Of a stretch of 64,000 bases of DNA, positions 49,639 through 58,347 are shown piece after piece. This DNA is from Gammaproteobacteria bacterium (lineage in GTDB: Bacteria > Pseudomonadota > Gammaproteobacteria > Pseudomonadales > Azotimanducaceae): assembly GCA_004357385.1 (NCBI GenBank), contig SMWF01000001.1, forward strand, positions 38,579 through 102,578. The letters are read 5' to 3'. A program made the position numbers and the translations under genes. The first letter of the stretch is position 1. Each line of letters opens with the position of its first letter. The notes under the pieces are model-generated. The model saw nothing but the letters and a program-made list of their open reading frames with translations, did not search any database and was not told the origin of the DNA.

Positions 49639-50543
49639 AGCGCAGCAACGTTGTTGCGGGTATAGCCCGCAAGCGGCACCGGCTCACCGTTGTACGCAAG
49701 CACCACACCGGGTGCATAACCCAGCAGTATCCGAAACGGTGACGCACCAATCAGTTCGAGCGATTCACCGGCCCGGCCGAGGTCACCATACAGGTTCAAA
49801 TTGGACGCGTCCGTTACCTCCACCCAGCAGTCGGCAGTGAACTCGAGTCTTATGCGATCCTCCCCAGCCGGCGTCAGACGGTAGATCCGAGTGGACTCTG
49901 CCGTCGGTTCGATGGTGGCGAGCGAATCCGTCGCCTCTGGCGCGGGGGCATCCCGGTTCGGCTCAGGCGGTTCGAGTTCCGGCAGCGGTTCATCAGTGGC
50001 GGTCGCCTCGGTGGAGGTCGCCTCGCCGACCCTCGCCACCTCGGTCTCCCGCGCCGGTTCGGTCGTTCGCGCCGATTCAGCCTGCACCAGTTCGGCAGTT
50101 CGACCGGCATCGACCCGACCGCGCTCTGGTTCACCACTGGGCCACACCGCCCAAACGATCAGCAGCATTAGAGCGACGCCCGCAATCGCCGCACCACTCA
50201 ACACCGTGCCCGGCTGCCGCTGCAGCAACTCCCCCACGCCAGCGCGCGGTGCGGTGCCAACACCCGGCAGCTCCAGCTCAACCGTGTCTGCTACACCGAC
50301 AATGCGCTCGTAGCCTTGAATCAGTTCCTCTCCGTCGATTTCCAACAGTTTCGCATAGGCGCGAATGTAACCGCGGGTGAAAGCCGGCGCTGGTAACGAG
50401 TCCCATGACTGGGATTCGAGATTCGCAATGACGCGCGCGGACAGATTCAACGCATCCGCGACGTCCTCTTCGCCCAGTCCGAGCGCGGTTCGCGCGGCAG
50501 CGAGTCGCTCTCCGATATGGTTCCGAATCTCGCCGTCGCTCAC
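49620..50543 (-). CDS. rodZ: RodZ-like helix-turn-helix membrane protein
   Basis: Cell-shape protein that links MreB to the membrane. A cytoplasmic HTH-25 domain (about 8-75, RLAAARTALGLGEEDVADAL) is followed by a membrane segment at about 125-145 (GVALMLLIVWAVW), a proline- and acid-rich linker (about 150-220) and a C-terminal DUF4115 domain. Start is GTG in a GTGA overlap with the pilF stop; earlier in-frame codons lie inside pilF. 307 residues. Confidence 0.88.
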   Translation of the reverse strand: MSDGEIRNHIGERLAAARTALGLGEEDVADALNLSARVIANLESQSWDSLPAPAFTRGYIRAYAKLLEIDGEELIQGYERIVGVADTVELELPGVGTAPRAGVGELLQRQPGTVLSGAAIAGVALMLLIVWAVWPSGEPERGRVDAGRTAELVQAESARTTEPARETEVARVGEATSTEATATDEPLPELEPPEPNRDAPAPEATDSLATIEPTAESTRIYRLTPAGEDRIRLEFTADCWVEVTDASNLNLYGDLGRAGESLELIGASPFRILLGYAPGVVLAYNGEPVPLAGYTRNNVAALWLGRR

Positions 50544-51316
50544 CTCAGACTTTCCCGATACAACTGATACTCGGCCGACCCCGGGTACAGGTTGCGCAGC
50601 GCCAGGCCATAGCTTGCCACGGTGTCCTGGTCGTCGCGTATCCGAGCGAGTTGTACACCCAGCCACAGGCTCCGGGCAGTCTGCTGCGTCGTTCGCGTAA
50701 ACACTGCGTAGTACCGCGCGGAGGCTGGATGATCCCCCGCATTGAAATAGATGTCTGCAAGCTCCAGGTTGGCCCGAGCTCCCGCCGAATCGAGTCTCAC
50801 GGAACGTTGAAACGAACGCTCAGCGGCGTCCATCTCACCAAGCCGCAGCTCACAGAGACCCAGATTCTCGTAGGCCTGAGCACGGCGGGGATAGGCTGGG
50901 TCAGCCACGGCCTTTTCGAGGTACTCGCGGGCATCGTCATAACGACCCTGGCTGAACAGGAACGTACCGTAGTTGTTCAGTGCCTGGGAACTCGCCGGCG
51001 CATAGCGCAGTGCAATCTTGTATTGGCGTTCCACCGCCCGAGCGTCCTCACCCTGAGCCTGGTAGATGATTGCGAGCAGGACATGCGCTTCCGCCGATTT
51101 CGGATCGATCTTCAGGGCCGACTCGAGCGGCCCACGTGCACGGCCCAGGTCGCGGTTTTCAAGATAGCCCCGCGCCAACGCGAGGTGCGCCTCAACGCGC
51201 TCTTCCTTGGTGCCCGGCTGGGGCCCGAGGTCGCCGACCACGGTCGTCGTACAGCCGGCGATGCACAACAGCGCACACAGGAGCGCACCCAGGATCAGGA
51301 AGCCGGTATTTCTCAT
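50540..51316 (-). CDS. pilF: Type IV pilus assembly lipoprotein PilF (PilW)
   Basis: TPR lipoprotein required for outer-membrane localisation and multimerisation of the PilQ secretin. A lipoprotein signal runs up to the lipobox LCIAGC (about residue 22) from the ATG at 51316. Several TPR units follow (LENRDLGRARGPLESALKIDPKSAEAHVLL and similar). 258 residues; the frame runs back to 51466 inside rlmN. It is in its usual place between rlmN and rodZ, although no other pilus genes are in the window. Confidence 0.92.
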   Translation of the reverse strand: MRNTGFLILGALLCALLCIAGCTTTVVGDLGPQPGTKEERVEAHLALARGYLENRDLGRARGPLESALKIDPKSAEAHVLLAIIYQAQGEDARAVERQYKIALRYAPASSQALNNYGTFLFSQGRYDDAREYLEKAVADPAYPRRAQAYENLGLCELRLGEMDAAERSFQRSVRLDSAGARANLELADIYFNAGDHPASARYYAVFTRTTQQTARSLWLGVQLARIRDDQDTVASYGLALRNLYPGSAEYQLYRESLR

Positions 51317-51317
51317 A

Positions 51318-52580
51318 TCACGCTGTCTCGGTTGCGCCCTGCGCCTGAACGCGGGCGATGTAACGTGCCTGGCGGCGGGTCCGATCTTCGACGGCACCCA
51401 CCAGCTGGCCGCACGCAGCGTCGATGTCTTCACCGCGCGTGGTACGTAACATCGTCGCGTAGCCATGGTTCATCAGACGGTTCTGGAAGGCTTTCACGGT
51501 CTCTGTCTCAGGCCGTTCGAAGCCACTGGCCGGAAACGGATTGAACGGAATGAGATTTACTTTACAGCGCAACCCCCGGAGCAGTCCGGCCACTGCATCG
51601 GCTTGCTCCAGACTGTCGTTCACACCCTTCATCAAGGTGTACTCGATGGTTATGCTGCGGCGCTCGCCCAGCCCGTCGAGATAGTGCCGGCATGCTTCCA
51701 ACAATTCCTCGATGGGGTATTTCCGGTTGATTGGCACCAGCTCGTTGCGTAGCGAATTATCAGGTGCATGCAGCGAAACGGCCAGCGAAACATCCGTGAC
51801 TTTGCCGAGTTCGTATATGGCCGGAACTACGCCGGCCGTACTGATGGTCACCCGCCGCTTCGACAGACCGAACGCCCAATCGTCCATCATCAGGTCGGTA
51901 GCGGTGACCGTTGCATCGAAATTGAGCAGCGGTTCGCCCATACCCATCAACACCACGTTGGTGATGCCTTGCGCTTCTCCCAACTCCTGCAATCGCCGTT
52001 GCACGAGCCAGACTTGAGCGATGATCTCAGCTGCGGTCAGGTTGCCGTTGAAGCCCTGCTTGCCGGTAGAACAGAAGCGGCAGTCGAGCATGCAGCCGAC
52101 CTGCGATGACACGCACAACGTATTGCGGCCGCTGCCCGGGATCAATACAGTTTCCACGCAGTTGCCATTGCCTACCCGTATCGCCCACTTGCGCGTTCCA
52201 TCGACCGAGCACTGTTCCGCGACGATCCCGGGCAGCCGGATCTCCGCGATCTCGGCGAGGCGCGCCCGCAACACCTTGGAGAGATCCGTCATCAAGGCGA
52301 AATCGATGACCCCACGGTGATAGATCCACTTCATGATCTGCATCGTCCGATAGGGCCTCTCGCCCAGATCCGCAAAGAACAAATCCAGATCGGCTCGGTT
52401 CAAATCCAACAAGTTGGTCTTCCCGACCGACAAGTTGGTCTTCCCGACCGACAAGTTGGTCTTCCCGACCGACAAGTTGGTCTTCCCGACCGACAAGTTG
52501 GTTTTCTTGTCCAACAAGTTGGTCTTCTCCGTATCGCTCACTGTCCTGTTCGCATCCACAGCCACGCGTTCAGCGCGCAC
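51318..52580 (-). CDS. rlmN: 23S rRNA/tRNA adenine-C2 methyltransferase RlmN with repetitive N-terminus
   Basis: Radical-SAM enzyme that makes m2A2503 in 23S rRNA and m2A37 in some tRNAs. Fe-S cysteines are 163, 167 and 170 (CMLDCRFC), and the C-terminal cysteine lies in DAACGQLVG. The conventional protein begins near [12 protein letters not shown] (residue 54). Ahead of it lie four copies of TNLSVGK plus an older TNLLDK, encoded by a 21-bp array. Start is GTG at 52580, overlapping ndk by 11 bases, or GTG at 52541. Confidence 0.93.
   Translation of the reverse strand: MRAERVAVDANRTVSDTEKTNLLDKKTNLSVGKTNLSVGKTNLSVGKTNLSVGKTNLLDLNRADLDLFFADLGERPYRTMQIMKWIYHRGVIDFALMTDLSKVLRARLAEIAEIRLPGIVAEQCSVDGTRKWAIRVGNGNCVETVLIPGSGRNTLCVSSQVGCMLDCRFCSTGKQGFNGNLTAAEIIAQVWLVQRRLQELGEAQGITNVVLMGMGEPLLNFDATVTATDLMMDDWAFGLSKRRVTISTAGVVPAIYELGKVTDVSLAVSLHAPDNSLRNELVPINRKYPIEELLEACRHYLDGLGERRSITIEYTLMKGVNDSLEQADAVAGLLRGLRCKVNLIPFNPFPASGFERPETETVKAFQNRLMNHGYATMLRTTRGEDIDAACGQLVGAVEDRTRRQARYIARVQAQGATETA
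52411..52536. repeat. 21-bp tandem repeat at the 5' end of rlmN
   Basis: Four identical 21-bp units (52411-52494) are followed by two diverged units (52495-52515 and 52516-52536). The period is a multiple of three, so copy changes keep the frame. Read on the minus strand the units encode TNLSVGK. Confidence 0.95.
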
Positions 52581-52995
52581 AGATCTCTACATCATCAAAG
52601 AAGTAGCTGATCTCCCGCGCCGCCGATTCCAGTCCATCCGAACCGTGTACGGCATTGGCATCGATCGACTCGGCGAAGTCGGCCCGAATCGTTCCGGGAT
52701 CGGCTTCCTCCGGGTTGGTCGCGCCCATCAAACGACGGTTCACCGCGATCGCGTTTTCGCCTTCCAGTACTTGAACCAGCACCGGCCCAGACATCATGTA
52801 TTCGACAAGGCTGTCGAAAAAAGCTTTGCCCGTATGCTCCGCATAGAACCCCTCTGCTTGCTCGCGCGACAACTTCATCATTCGCGTTGCGACGATTTTT
52901 AACCCGCCTTTCTCGAAACGCGAGAAGATTTCGCCGATGATGTTCTTCGCTACCGCATCGGGTTTTACGATGGATAGGGTTCGTTCTACTGCCAT
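52570..52995 (-). CDS. ndk: Nucleoside diphosphate kinase
   Basis: Transfers the gamma phosphate between nucleoside di- and triphosphates. Phosphohistidine His117 lies in NAVHGSD, with RLMGATNP and GTIRADFA around it. The ATG at 52995 gives 141 residues, the usual length. It lies 154 bases after iscS with only a possible promoter between, where other gammaproteobacteria carry iscU to fdx. Confidence 0.97.
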   Translation of the reverse strand: MAVERTLSIVKPDAVAKNIIGEIFSRFEKGGLKIVATRMMKLSREQAEGFYAEHTGKAFFDSLVEYMMSGPVLVQVLEGENAIAVNRRLMGATNPEEADPGTIRADFAESIDANAVHGSDGLESAAREISYFFDDVEICAR

Positions 52996-53090
52996 ACTTG
53001 TCTCCAACGCCGGCGCCGACAGCACCGGTCCTGACGTGTGATATCTATCCTATGTCATTGAATTTTCAAGGGATAGGCATGATCTGAGGG

Positions 53091-53105
53091 CGCGTATTAT
53101 ACGCG
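53091..53105 (-). promoter_or_regulatory. Palindrome containing a -10-like box, upstream of ndk
   Basis: CGCGTATAATACGCG on the minus strand: 7-bp arms around one base, containing TATAAT and followed by a GC-rich stretch. No good -35 at 16-18 bases, so a promoter or an operator are both possible. Confidence 0.35.
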
Positions 53106-53149
53106 TTTCCGAGACGCGCGCAGCGCCTCTGGCTTGAGTGACCCTCGGC

Positions 53150-54310
53150 TTACGCCGCGCTGGCCGCTCGCAACCGCTCCACCACTTCGAGCACTCGCCC
53201 GGTCGCGAAGTCGATCTCCGCCTCCGTGGTGAATCGCCCAACCGTGAAGCGCAGCGAACTGTGCGCCAGTTCATCGTCAAGGCCGATCGCTCTGAGCACA
53301 TAGGACGGCTCGACGGTCGCGGACGTGCACGCCGAGCCGCTCGACACCGCCACGTCATCCAACGCCACCAGCAAGGTCTCGCCGTCGACGCCTTCGAAGG
53401 AGACGTTGAGATTGCCGGCAACGCGCTGCTCCTCATCCCCGTTGAGATGCGCTCCCGCGACTTGCTTGAGCCGCGACCACAGCCGATCACGCAACGCCCG
53501 GATGCGCGCATGTTCCACGTCACGCTCTGCCCGGCAGATTCGCGCCGCTTCGCCGAAACCAACGATCTGATGCGTCGCCAGGGTGCCCGAACGCATCCCC
53601 CGCTCATGACCGCCGCCGTGAATCTGTGGCGCGACCCTCACGCCTGGGTCGCGGCGCACGTAGAGGATGCCGATTCCCTTGGGGCCATACATTTTGTGCG
53701 CGGTGGCGGTCAACAGATCAACCTTCAGACTCGCGAGGTCGATCGGGATCTTGCCCGCGCTCTGGGCCGCGTCGACGTGATAGTAGACACCGCGCGCCCG
53801 GCAAACCTCGCCGATTGCGTCGATGTCGTTGATCACGCCGATCTCGTTGTTTACGTGCATGATCGAGGCAAGCAGCGTGTCCTCGCGCAGCGCCTGGGCC
53901 ACCTGGTCGGCCAGGATCAAACCCGACGGCTGCGGCTCGAGATAGGTAACCTCGAAACCCCGGGTTTCCAGATAGGCACAGGTATCGAGCACCGCTTTGT
54001 GTTCGATCAGGCTGGTGACTATGTGGCGGCGCGAGGCGCCGTAGTGTTCCGCGACCCCTTTGATCGCGAGGTTATCGGACTCCGTCGCTCCCGATGTCCA
54101 GACGATTTCGCGCGGATCGCAGTTGAACAGACTCGCTACCTGAACGCGCGCCTCCTCCACCGCTTCTTCGGCGCGCCAGCCATAGACATGCGAGCGCGAC
54201 GACGGGTTACCAAAGTTCCCCTCGGTGAGCAGACAATCGCTCATTTTCTGTGCAACCCGGGGATCCACGGGCGTAGTGGCCGAGTAATCGAGGTATACGG
54301 TTTTGCTCAT
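53150..54310 (-). CDS. iscS: Cysteine desulfurase IscS, short at the C-terminus
   Basis: PLP enzyme that takes sulfur from cysteine for Fe-S clusters, thiolated tRNA and cofactors. Lys206 ([10 protein letters not shown]) holds PLP, His104 is conserved, and the persulfide Cys328 lies in [12 protein letters not shown]; the numbering equals that of E. coli. The protein ends at residue 386 ([12 protein letters not shown]), about 18 residues shorter than E. coli IscS, which lacks the tail known to aid IscU docking. It follows iscR by 13 bases, and no iscU, iscA, hscB, hscA or fdx follows. Confidence 0.95.
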   Translation of the reverse strand: MSKTVYLDYSATTPVDPRVAQKMSDCLLTEGNFGNPSSRSHVYGWRAEEAVEEARVQVASLFNCDPREIVWTSGATESDNLAIKGVAEHYGASRRHIVTSLIEHKAVLDTCAYLETRGFEVTYLEPQPSGLILADQVAQALREDTLLASIMHVNNEIGVINDIDAIGEVCRARGVYYHVDAAQSAGKIPIDLASLKVDLLTATAHKMYGPKGIGILYVRRDPGVRVAPQIHGGGHERGMRSGTLATHQIVGFGEAARICRAERDVEHARIRALRDRLWSRLKQVAGAHLNGDEEQRVAGNLNVSFEGVDGETLLVALDDVAVSSGSACTSATVEPSYVLRAIGLDDELAHSSLRFTVGRFTTEAEIDFATGRVLEVVERLRAASAA

Positions 54311-54323
54311 GGGGGTCCGTGGG

Positions 54324-54794
54324 TCAGCCGACCGCCCGTGCTTCGATGCGCCGTTGGGTGTCGCAATCCTGGCGGTGCGAGACCAGTTTGACCTCGTCGC
54401 GCGCGACCAGAGACGCCAGGGAAATCGCGCTCATGAACTCGTCGATGCGGTGCGACAGATCGCTCCACAGTTCGTGCGTAAGACAAATCAACCCATCCTG
54501 ACAATCGCTGGTGCCGCCACAGCGGGTGGCGTCGACGCCCTCACCCACCGACGAAATAATCGCCGAGACGCTGATCTCCTCGGGCTTGCAGGCCAACGCA
54601 TAGCCACCGCCCGGGCCACGCAGACTTATCACCAGCCGCGCCCGCTTAAGTTTGCCGAACAACTGTTCAAGATAATTCTGGGAGATGCCCTGACGAAACG
54701 CAATGTCGGCCAGCGTCACGGGGCCGGCGGCCCCATGAAGCGCCAGATCCAACATCGCGGTGACCGCATAGCGGCCCTTGGTCGTCAGGCGCAT
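54324..54794 (-). CDS. iscR: Fe-S cluster regulator IscR
   Basis: Rrf2-family repressor that senses Fe-S status. Winged helix in the N-terminal half, including [16 protein letters not shown]. The [2Fe-2S] ligands Cys92, Cys98, Cys104 and His107 are in the same positions as in E. coli ([20 protein letters not shown]). 156 residues. A strong type-1 binding site overlaps its promoter, so autoregulation is likely. Confidence 0.96.
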   Translation of the reverse strand: MRLTTKGRYAVTAMLDLALHGAAGPVTLADIAFRQGISQNYLEQLFGKLKRARLVISLRGPGGGYALACKPEEISVSAIISSVGEGVDATRCGGTSDCQDGLICLTHELWSDLSHRIDEFMSAISLASLVARDEVKLVSHRQDCDTQRRIEARAVG

Positions 54795-54830
54795 GCCTTT
54801 TTACTTGACCGATCTGCCCGAAACGCCCGC

Positions 54831-54864
54831 AGTATGCAATACCCGACTAGAACACTCAACTAAT
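54831..54864 (-). promoter_or_regulatory. iscR promoter with a type-1 IscR operator
   Basis: Minus strand: -35 TTGAGT (54859-54854), a 17-base spacer, and -10 CATACT (54836-54831). The sequence from 54863 to about 54839 (AGTTGAGTGTTCTAGTCGGGTAT, split here by the spacer) fits the type-1 IscR site with its TTGA...GTCGGGTAT halves. This is where apo/holo IscR would repress its own operon. Confidence 0.7.
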
Positions 54865-54905
54865 CGGCGGCCCGGCTGAGGCACCTGCGACACCGATCCA
54901 CCGTC

Positions 54906-55697
54906 CTACAGAATCAGCTGAAACCCGGTCTCGCTGTACCCAACCAGTCGCTGGGCCGCCGGCGTGAGCGTCTTCATGGCCGCTTCGGTGACGGTGACGT
55001 AGCTGTTCTCCAACGGTCGTAACCAGCTCGGGATGTAACCGAAGTACATGCCGACGCGGGTCTGTTCGGTTGCGTTGGCACCGCCCGCGTGCATGAGCTC
55101 ACCAACGTAAAGCAGCGCCGAACCTTTCTTCATGACGGCCTGGGCGATTTCGTCAGGAGCGGGTTTTCGCGACCGATCCCACCGGTGGCTCCCCGGTACT
55201 ACGACGGTCGCGCCGTTTTCCCGCGTGAAGTCGGTAAGCGCCACATTGAAGCTAACCAACAGCTCGGGACGTGGGCGCGGCACGTGGCGCCAGGTGTCGC
55301 CATCGCGATGAAACGCCTGCTGTACCTCGTCGGCGCCGATTGCCATCAACTCGTTGGTGCTCAGGATCACATCCTTGCTGTAGTCGCCAAGCACCCGCTT
55401 CGCGCAGGCGAGCGGCAATTCGCCCGTCAGAATCCGCTCAAACGCGCTGGAGCGACCGATCAGGCCGTGCAGGCGCTTAGTGCGATAGCCGAAAAACGCA
55501 TCAGTGGCGTCGCTGCGTTCCGGTTCGTCGTTGTTGCCCCACGGCACATCCTCCAACTCACGCTGGAAGTCCGTGGCAAGTTCTTCGGCGACCTGCGCAT
55601 CGATGAATCCGTCGATCACCACCCCGCCGTCACGGTTCAGGCCGGCAAAGATGTGTTCCAGCGGGTCGGCACGCTTGAAATGAACGAGTTCCGGCAT
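54906..55697 (-). CDS. Phytanoyl-CoA dioxygenase family protein
   Basis: Fe(II)/2-oxoglutarate-dependent oxygenase of the PhyH family; substrate unknown. The facial triad is plausible: HRDGD (HxD) in the middle and a distal histidine in LMHAGGANATEQTRVGM, with Arg for 2-oxoglutarate a little downstream. 263 residues. It lies between trmJ and iscR, a position often held by cysE in Pseudomonas. Its stop is 70 bases or so before the iscR promoter. Confidence 0.87.
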   Translation of the reverse strand: MPELVHFKRADPLEHIFAGLNRDGGVVIDGFIDAQVAEELATDFQRELEDVPWGNNDEPERSDATDAFFGYRTKRLHGLIGRSSAFERILTGELPLACAKRVLGDYSKDVILSTNELMAIGADEVQQAFHRDGDTWRHVPRPRPELLVSFNVALTDFTRENGATVVVPGSHRWDRSRKPAPDEIAQAVMKKGSALLYVGELMHAGGANATEQTRVGMYFGYIPSWLRPLENSYVTVTEAAMKTLTPAAQRLVGYSETGFQLIL

Positions 55698-55726
55698 GAC
55701 CTGTCTCCTGGTCCGTCTGTCAATGG

Positions 55727-56473
55727 TTAGCGCAATCTGTGCATGCGTTGCACGTGACTCAGGAAGCCGCGCAACATCTGGGCTTCCGTTTCATCGAGTT
55801 CCAGGCGCGTGAACAACCGGCGAAACCGCGTCATTATCTTGCCCGGATTGTCCGGGTCGAGGTAGTCGAGCTCTTCGAGCACCTCGTCCCAATGTTCAAT
55901 CAACGACTCCAGCTGTGCGCTGGTGACGGCTTCCCGGTCCCACCCCGAGTCCGGCGCTTCATCGGAACCCGCAAGCGCATGCTGATAGAGCTCGTAGCAA
56001 ACCACCTGCACAGCCATCGCCAGATTCAGCGAGGGATAGTCCGGGTTTGCGGGGATCAGCAGGTGCACGTGGCAGCGTTGCAGCTCATCGTTTGTCAGAC
56101 CGCTCGCTTCGCGCCCGAACAGGATCGCAACCCGCTGACCCGGCGCCTCGTCAAGGATTCGCCGCGCCGCGCCGCGCGCGTCGACTTCAGGCCACGGAAT
56201 GCGTCGACTTCGGGTACTGGTGCCGATGATCAGCTGACAATCCGCAACCGCCGCCGCGACGCTATCGAACAGCTGGGCTCCATCGAGAACATCCAGCGCT
56301 CCCGCTGCACGCCACTCGGCCTGGGGATCCGGGTAGCGCTGGGGCTTGATCAAGGCGAGCCGAGTCAACCCCATGACCTTCATCGCCCGCGCCGCACCAC
56401 CGATGTTGCCAGGGTGGCTGGGTTCCACCAGAACGATCCGCAAGCGGCGCGCCAGCTCGTCCATCCTCGGCAT
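55727..56473 (-). CDS. trmJ: tRNA 2'-O-methyltransferase TrmJ
   Basis: SPOUT-family enzyme that methylates ribose 32 of several tRNAs. N-terminal block RIVLVEPSHPGNIGGAARAMKVMGL and the knot motifs VAILFGREASGLTNDEL and PSLNLAMAVQVVCYEL. The ATG at 56473 has AAGGA ten bases upstream; a TATAAT box at 56503-56498 sits too close to the earlier ATG at 56491. 248 residues. Divergent from suhB, the arrangement also found in E. coli. Confidence 0.94.
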   Translation of the reverse strand: MPRMDELARRLRIVLVEPSHPGNIGGAARAMKVMGLTRLALIKPQRYPDPQAEWRAAGALDVLDGAQLFDSVAAAVADCQLIIGTSTRSRRIPWPEVDARGAARRILDEAPGQRVAILFGREASGLTNDELQRCHVHLLIPANPDYPSLNLAMAVQVVCYELYQHALAGSDEAPDSGWDREAVTSAQLESLIEHWDEVLEELDYLDPDNPGKIMTRFRRLFTRLELDETEAQMLRGFLSHVQRMHRLR

Positions 56474-56497
56474 GGTAGCTGCTTCCTTCATGCGCAG

Positions 56498-56503
56498 ATT
56501 ATA
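56498..56503 (-). promoter_or_regulatory. -10 box for trmJ
   Basis: Minus-strand TATAAT lies 25 bases before the preferred trmJ start. No clear -35 is visible. Confidence 0.4.
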
Positions 56504-56591
56504 GATGCTGTTGCCCCATTGAGCGTCCTGTTAGGATGGCGCGCCCTTCAACCTGGACCCAACGCGGTTCCACCACGGTCCCGTCCCGCGC

Positions 56592-57398
56592 ATGCATCCG
56601 ATGACCAACATGGCCCTCCGCGCCGGTCGTAAAGCCGGGCAGATCATCGTGCGCGCCATGGACCGCATCGAGATCCTCACGGTGGAGGAGAAGCGCAAGC
56701 ACGATCTCGTCTCGGAGGTCGACCGCAGCGCCGAAGACGCCATCATCGAGGTGCTGCACCGCGCCTACCCAGACCACGGCATCATCGGCGAAGAATCGGG
56801 TGTCGTGTTTCCCGAAGCCGAGTACACCTGGATTATCGACCCGCTGGACGGCACCACCAACTTTCTGCAGGGTATTCCCCACTTCGCGGTGTCGATCGCC
56901 CTTCGGCACGGCAATCAGATCGAACAGGCGGTGATCATTGATCCGGTACGCAACGAAGAGTTCGTTGCCAGCCGCGGCAAAGGTGCGCAACTCAACGGCA
57001 AGCGCATTCGCGTTTCGGCACGCATTCGCCTCGAAGACGCGGTGCTGGCCACCGGACTTACGCCCGACGAAGCGATCCGCAATCTCGACATACACACGGC
57101 CATCCTGGCAGATCTGACCGCTGCTTCAAGGGCACTGCGCCGGCAGGGCGCGGCTGCACTGGATCTCGCCTACGTCGCGGCCGGCCGTTTCGAGGGCTTC
57201 TGGGAATTGGGCTTAAAGCCCTGGGACATCGCGGCGGGTTCACTGTTGGTCAGGGAAGCCGGCGGTTTCGTCAGCGATCTGATAGGTGGTGAGAAGTTCC
57301 TGGAAACGGGCAACGTGGTGGCTGGCAACCCTAAAGTATTCAAGGCGCTTCTCCAGGCGCTGCGGCCGCATCTCAATGTGGCCATGCGAAAGGGTTGA
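56592..57398 (+). CDS. suhB: Inositol monophosphatase family protein SuhB
   Basis: Inositol-1-phosphatase that also joins the rRNA antitermination complex in E. coli. Metal-binding motifs are present: GEESG and DPLDGTTNFLQG, then WDIAAGSLLVREAGG. The start MHPMTNMALRAGRKAG matches the E. coli protein, and the length of 268 is normal. Confidence 0.96.
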   Translation: MHPMTNMALRAGRKAGQIIVRAMDRIEILTVEEKRKHDLVSEVDRSAEDAIIEVLHRAYPDHGIIGEESGVVFPEAEYTWIIDPLDGTTNFLQGIPHFAVSIALRHGNQIEQAVIIDPVRNEEFVASRGKGAQLNGKRIRVSARIRLEDAVLATGLTPDEAIRNLDIHTAILADLTAASRALRRQGAAALDLAYVAAGRFEGFWELGLKPWDIAAGSLLVREAGGFVSDLIGGEKFLETGNVVAGNPKVFKALLQALRPHLNVAMRKG

Positions 57399-57426
57399 GT
57401 TGGAACGTCTCCGGCCCGACAGGACG

Positions 57427-58347
57427 CTAGGGCACGTCGTCCGGCAGGCGTTCTCTCTCCGGAACGACGAGGTCCTCCCGGCGGATCCCCAGGACCATCA
57501 GCATATTCGAAGCTACGTAGATCGACGAGTAAGTACCGACGAACACGCCGATGATCAATGCGATGGCAAAGCCACGGATCAATTCGCCCCCGAAGATCAG
57601 TAGCGCCAGCAACACCAGCAGCGTGGTAAACGACGTGACCACGGTTCGCCCCAGGGTCTGGTTCAGCGACCGGTTGATGATTTCCATCGCACCGCCGCGC
57701 CGCATCTTGCGAAAATTCTCGCGGATCCGGTCCGACACGACGATGGTGTCGTTCAGGGAGTAGCCGATCACCGCCAGTACGGCGGCCAGCACCGCAAGAT
57801 CGAACGTCCAGCGGAAGATCGCAAACATTCCGAGCGTGATGATCACATCATGAATCAACGCGGTCACCGCGCCGATCGAGAATTTTCCGGTGAATCGAAA
57901 CATGATGTAGAGCATGACCGCGCCGAGTGCCACCAGCATTGCCAGGCCGGCGGTTTCGCGTAGCTCCGCACCAACCGCCGGTCCAACGAACTCGGAGCGC
58001 CGCACCTCCATCTCGGGCTCGGCCTCCCGCAGCAGCGCCTGAATCTGGTCGCCGAGCGTCGCCTGATCAATTTCCGGCCGCGATGGCACCCGGATCAACA
58101 AGTCGGTGTCCGTGCCGAAATTCTGCACGACTGCGTTGTTGAACCCGGCGTTTTCCAACTGGACCCGTACGTCATTCGCGACCACGGTCTTTGGATAACC
58201 CACCTCCACCAGCGTGCCACCGGTGAAGTCCAGCCCGAAGTTCAAGCCGGCGAACGCAAGCGTCACAACCGACACCAGGAGCGCCACCCCGGAGCCCATG
58301 CTGGCGGCCAACCGCCAGCGCATGAAGTCGAAGTTGAACGTCTTCAT
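57427..58347 (-). CDS. secF: Protein translocase subunit SecF
   Basis: Partner of SecD in the auxiliary Sec complex driven by the proton gradient. Six membrane segments: one near 15-35, a periplasmic loop (about 40-130), then five from about 135 (LAMLVALGAVMLYIMFRF) to 285. The RND-like core includes VLAVIGYSLNDTIVVSDRIREN. 306 residues. It overlaps the secD stop as ATGA. Confidence 0.96.
   Translation of the reverse strand: MKTFNFDFMRWRLAASMGSGVALLVSVVTLAFAGLNFGLDFTGGTLVEVGYPKTVVANDVRVQLENAGFNNAVVQNFGTDTDLLIRVPSRPEIDQATLGDQIQALLREAEPEMEVRRSEFVGPAVGAELRETAGLAMLVALGAVMLYIMFRFTGKFSIGAVTALIHDVIITLGMFAIFRWTFDLAVLAAVLAVIGYSLNDTIVVSDRIRENFRKMRRGGAMEIINRSLNQTLGRTVVTSFTTLLVLLALLIFGGELIRGFAIALIIGVFVGTYSSIYVASNMLMVLGIRREDLVVPERERLPDDVP

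Noticed and set aside
52411..52536. CRISPR-like array
   Set aside because: The 21-bp units abut each other with no spacers and are in frame with rlmN, so it is a coding tandem repeat.
53138..54391. Plus-strand open frame of 417 codons opposite iscS
   Set aside because: IscS catalytic residues are all in place on the minus strand.
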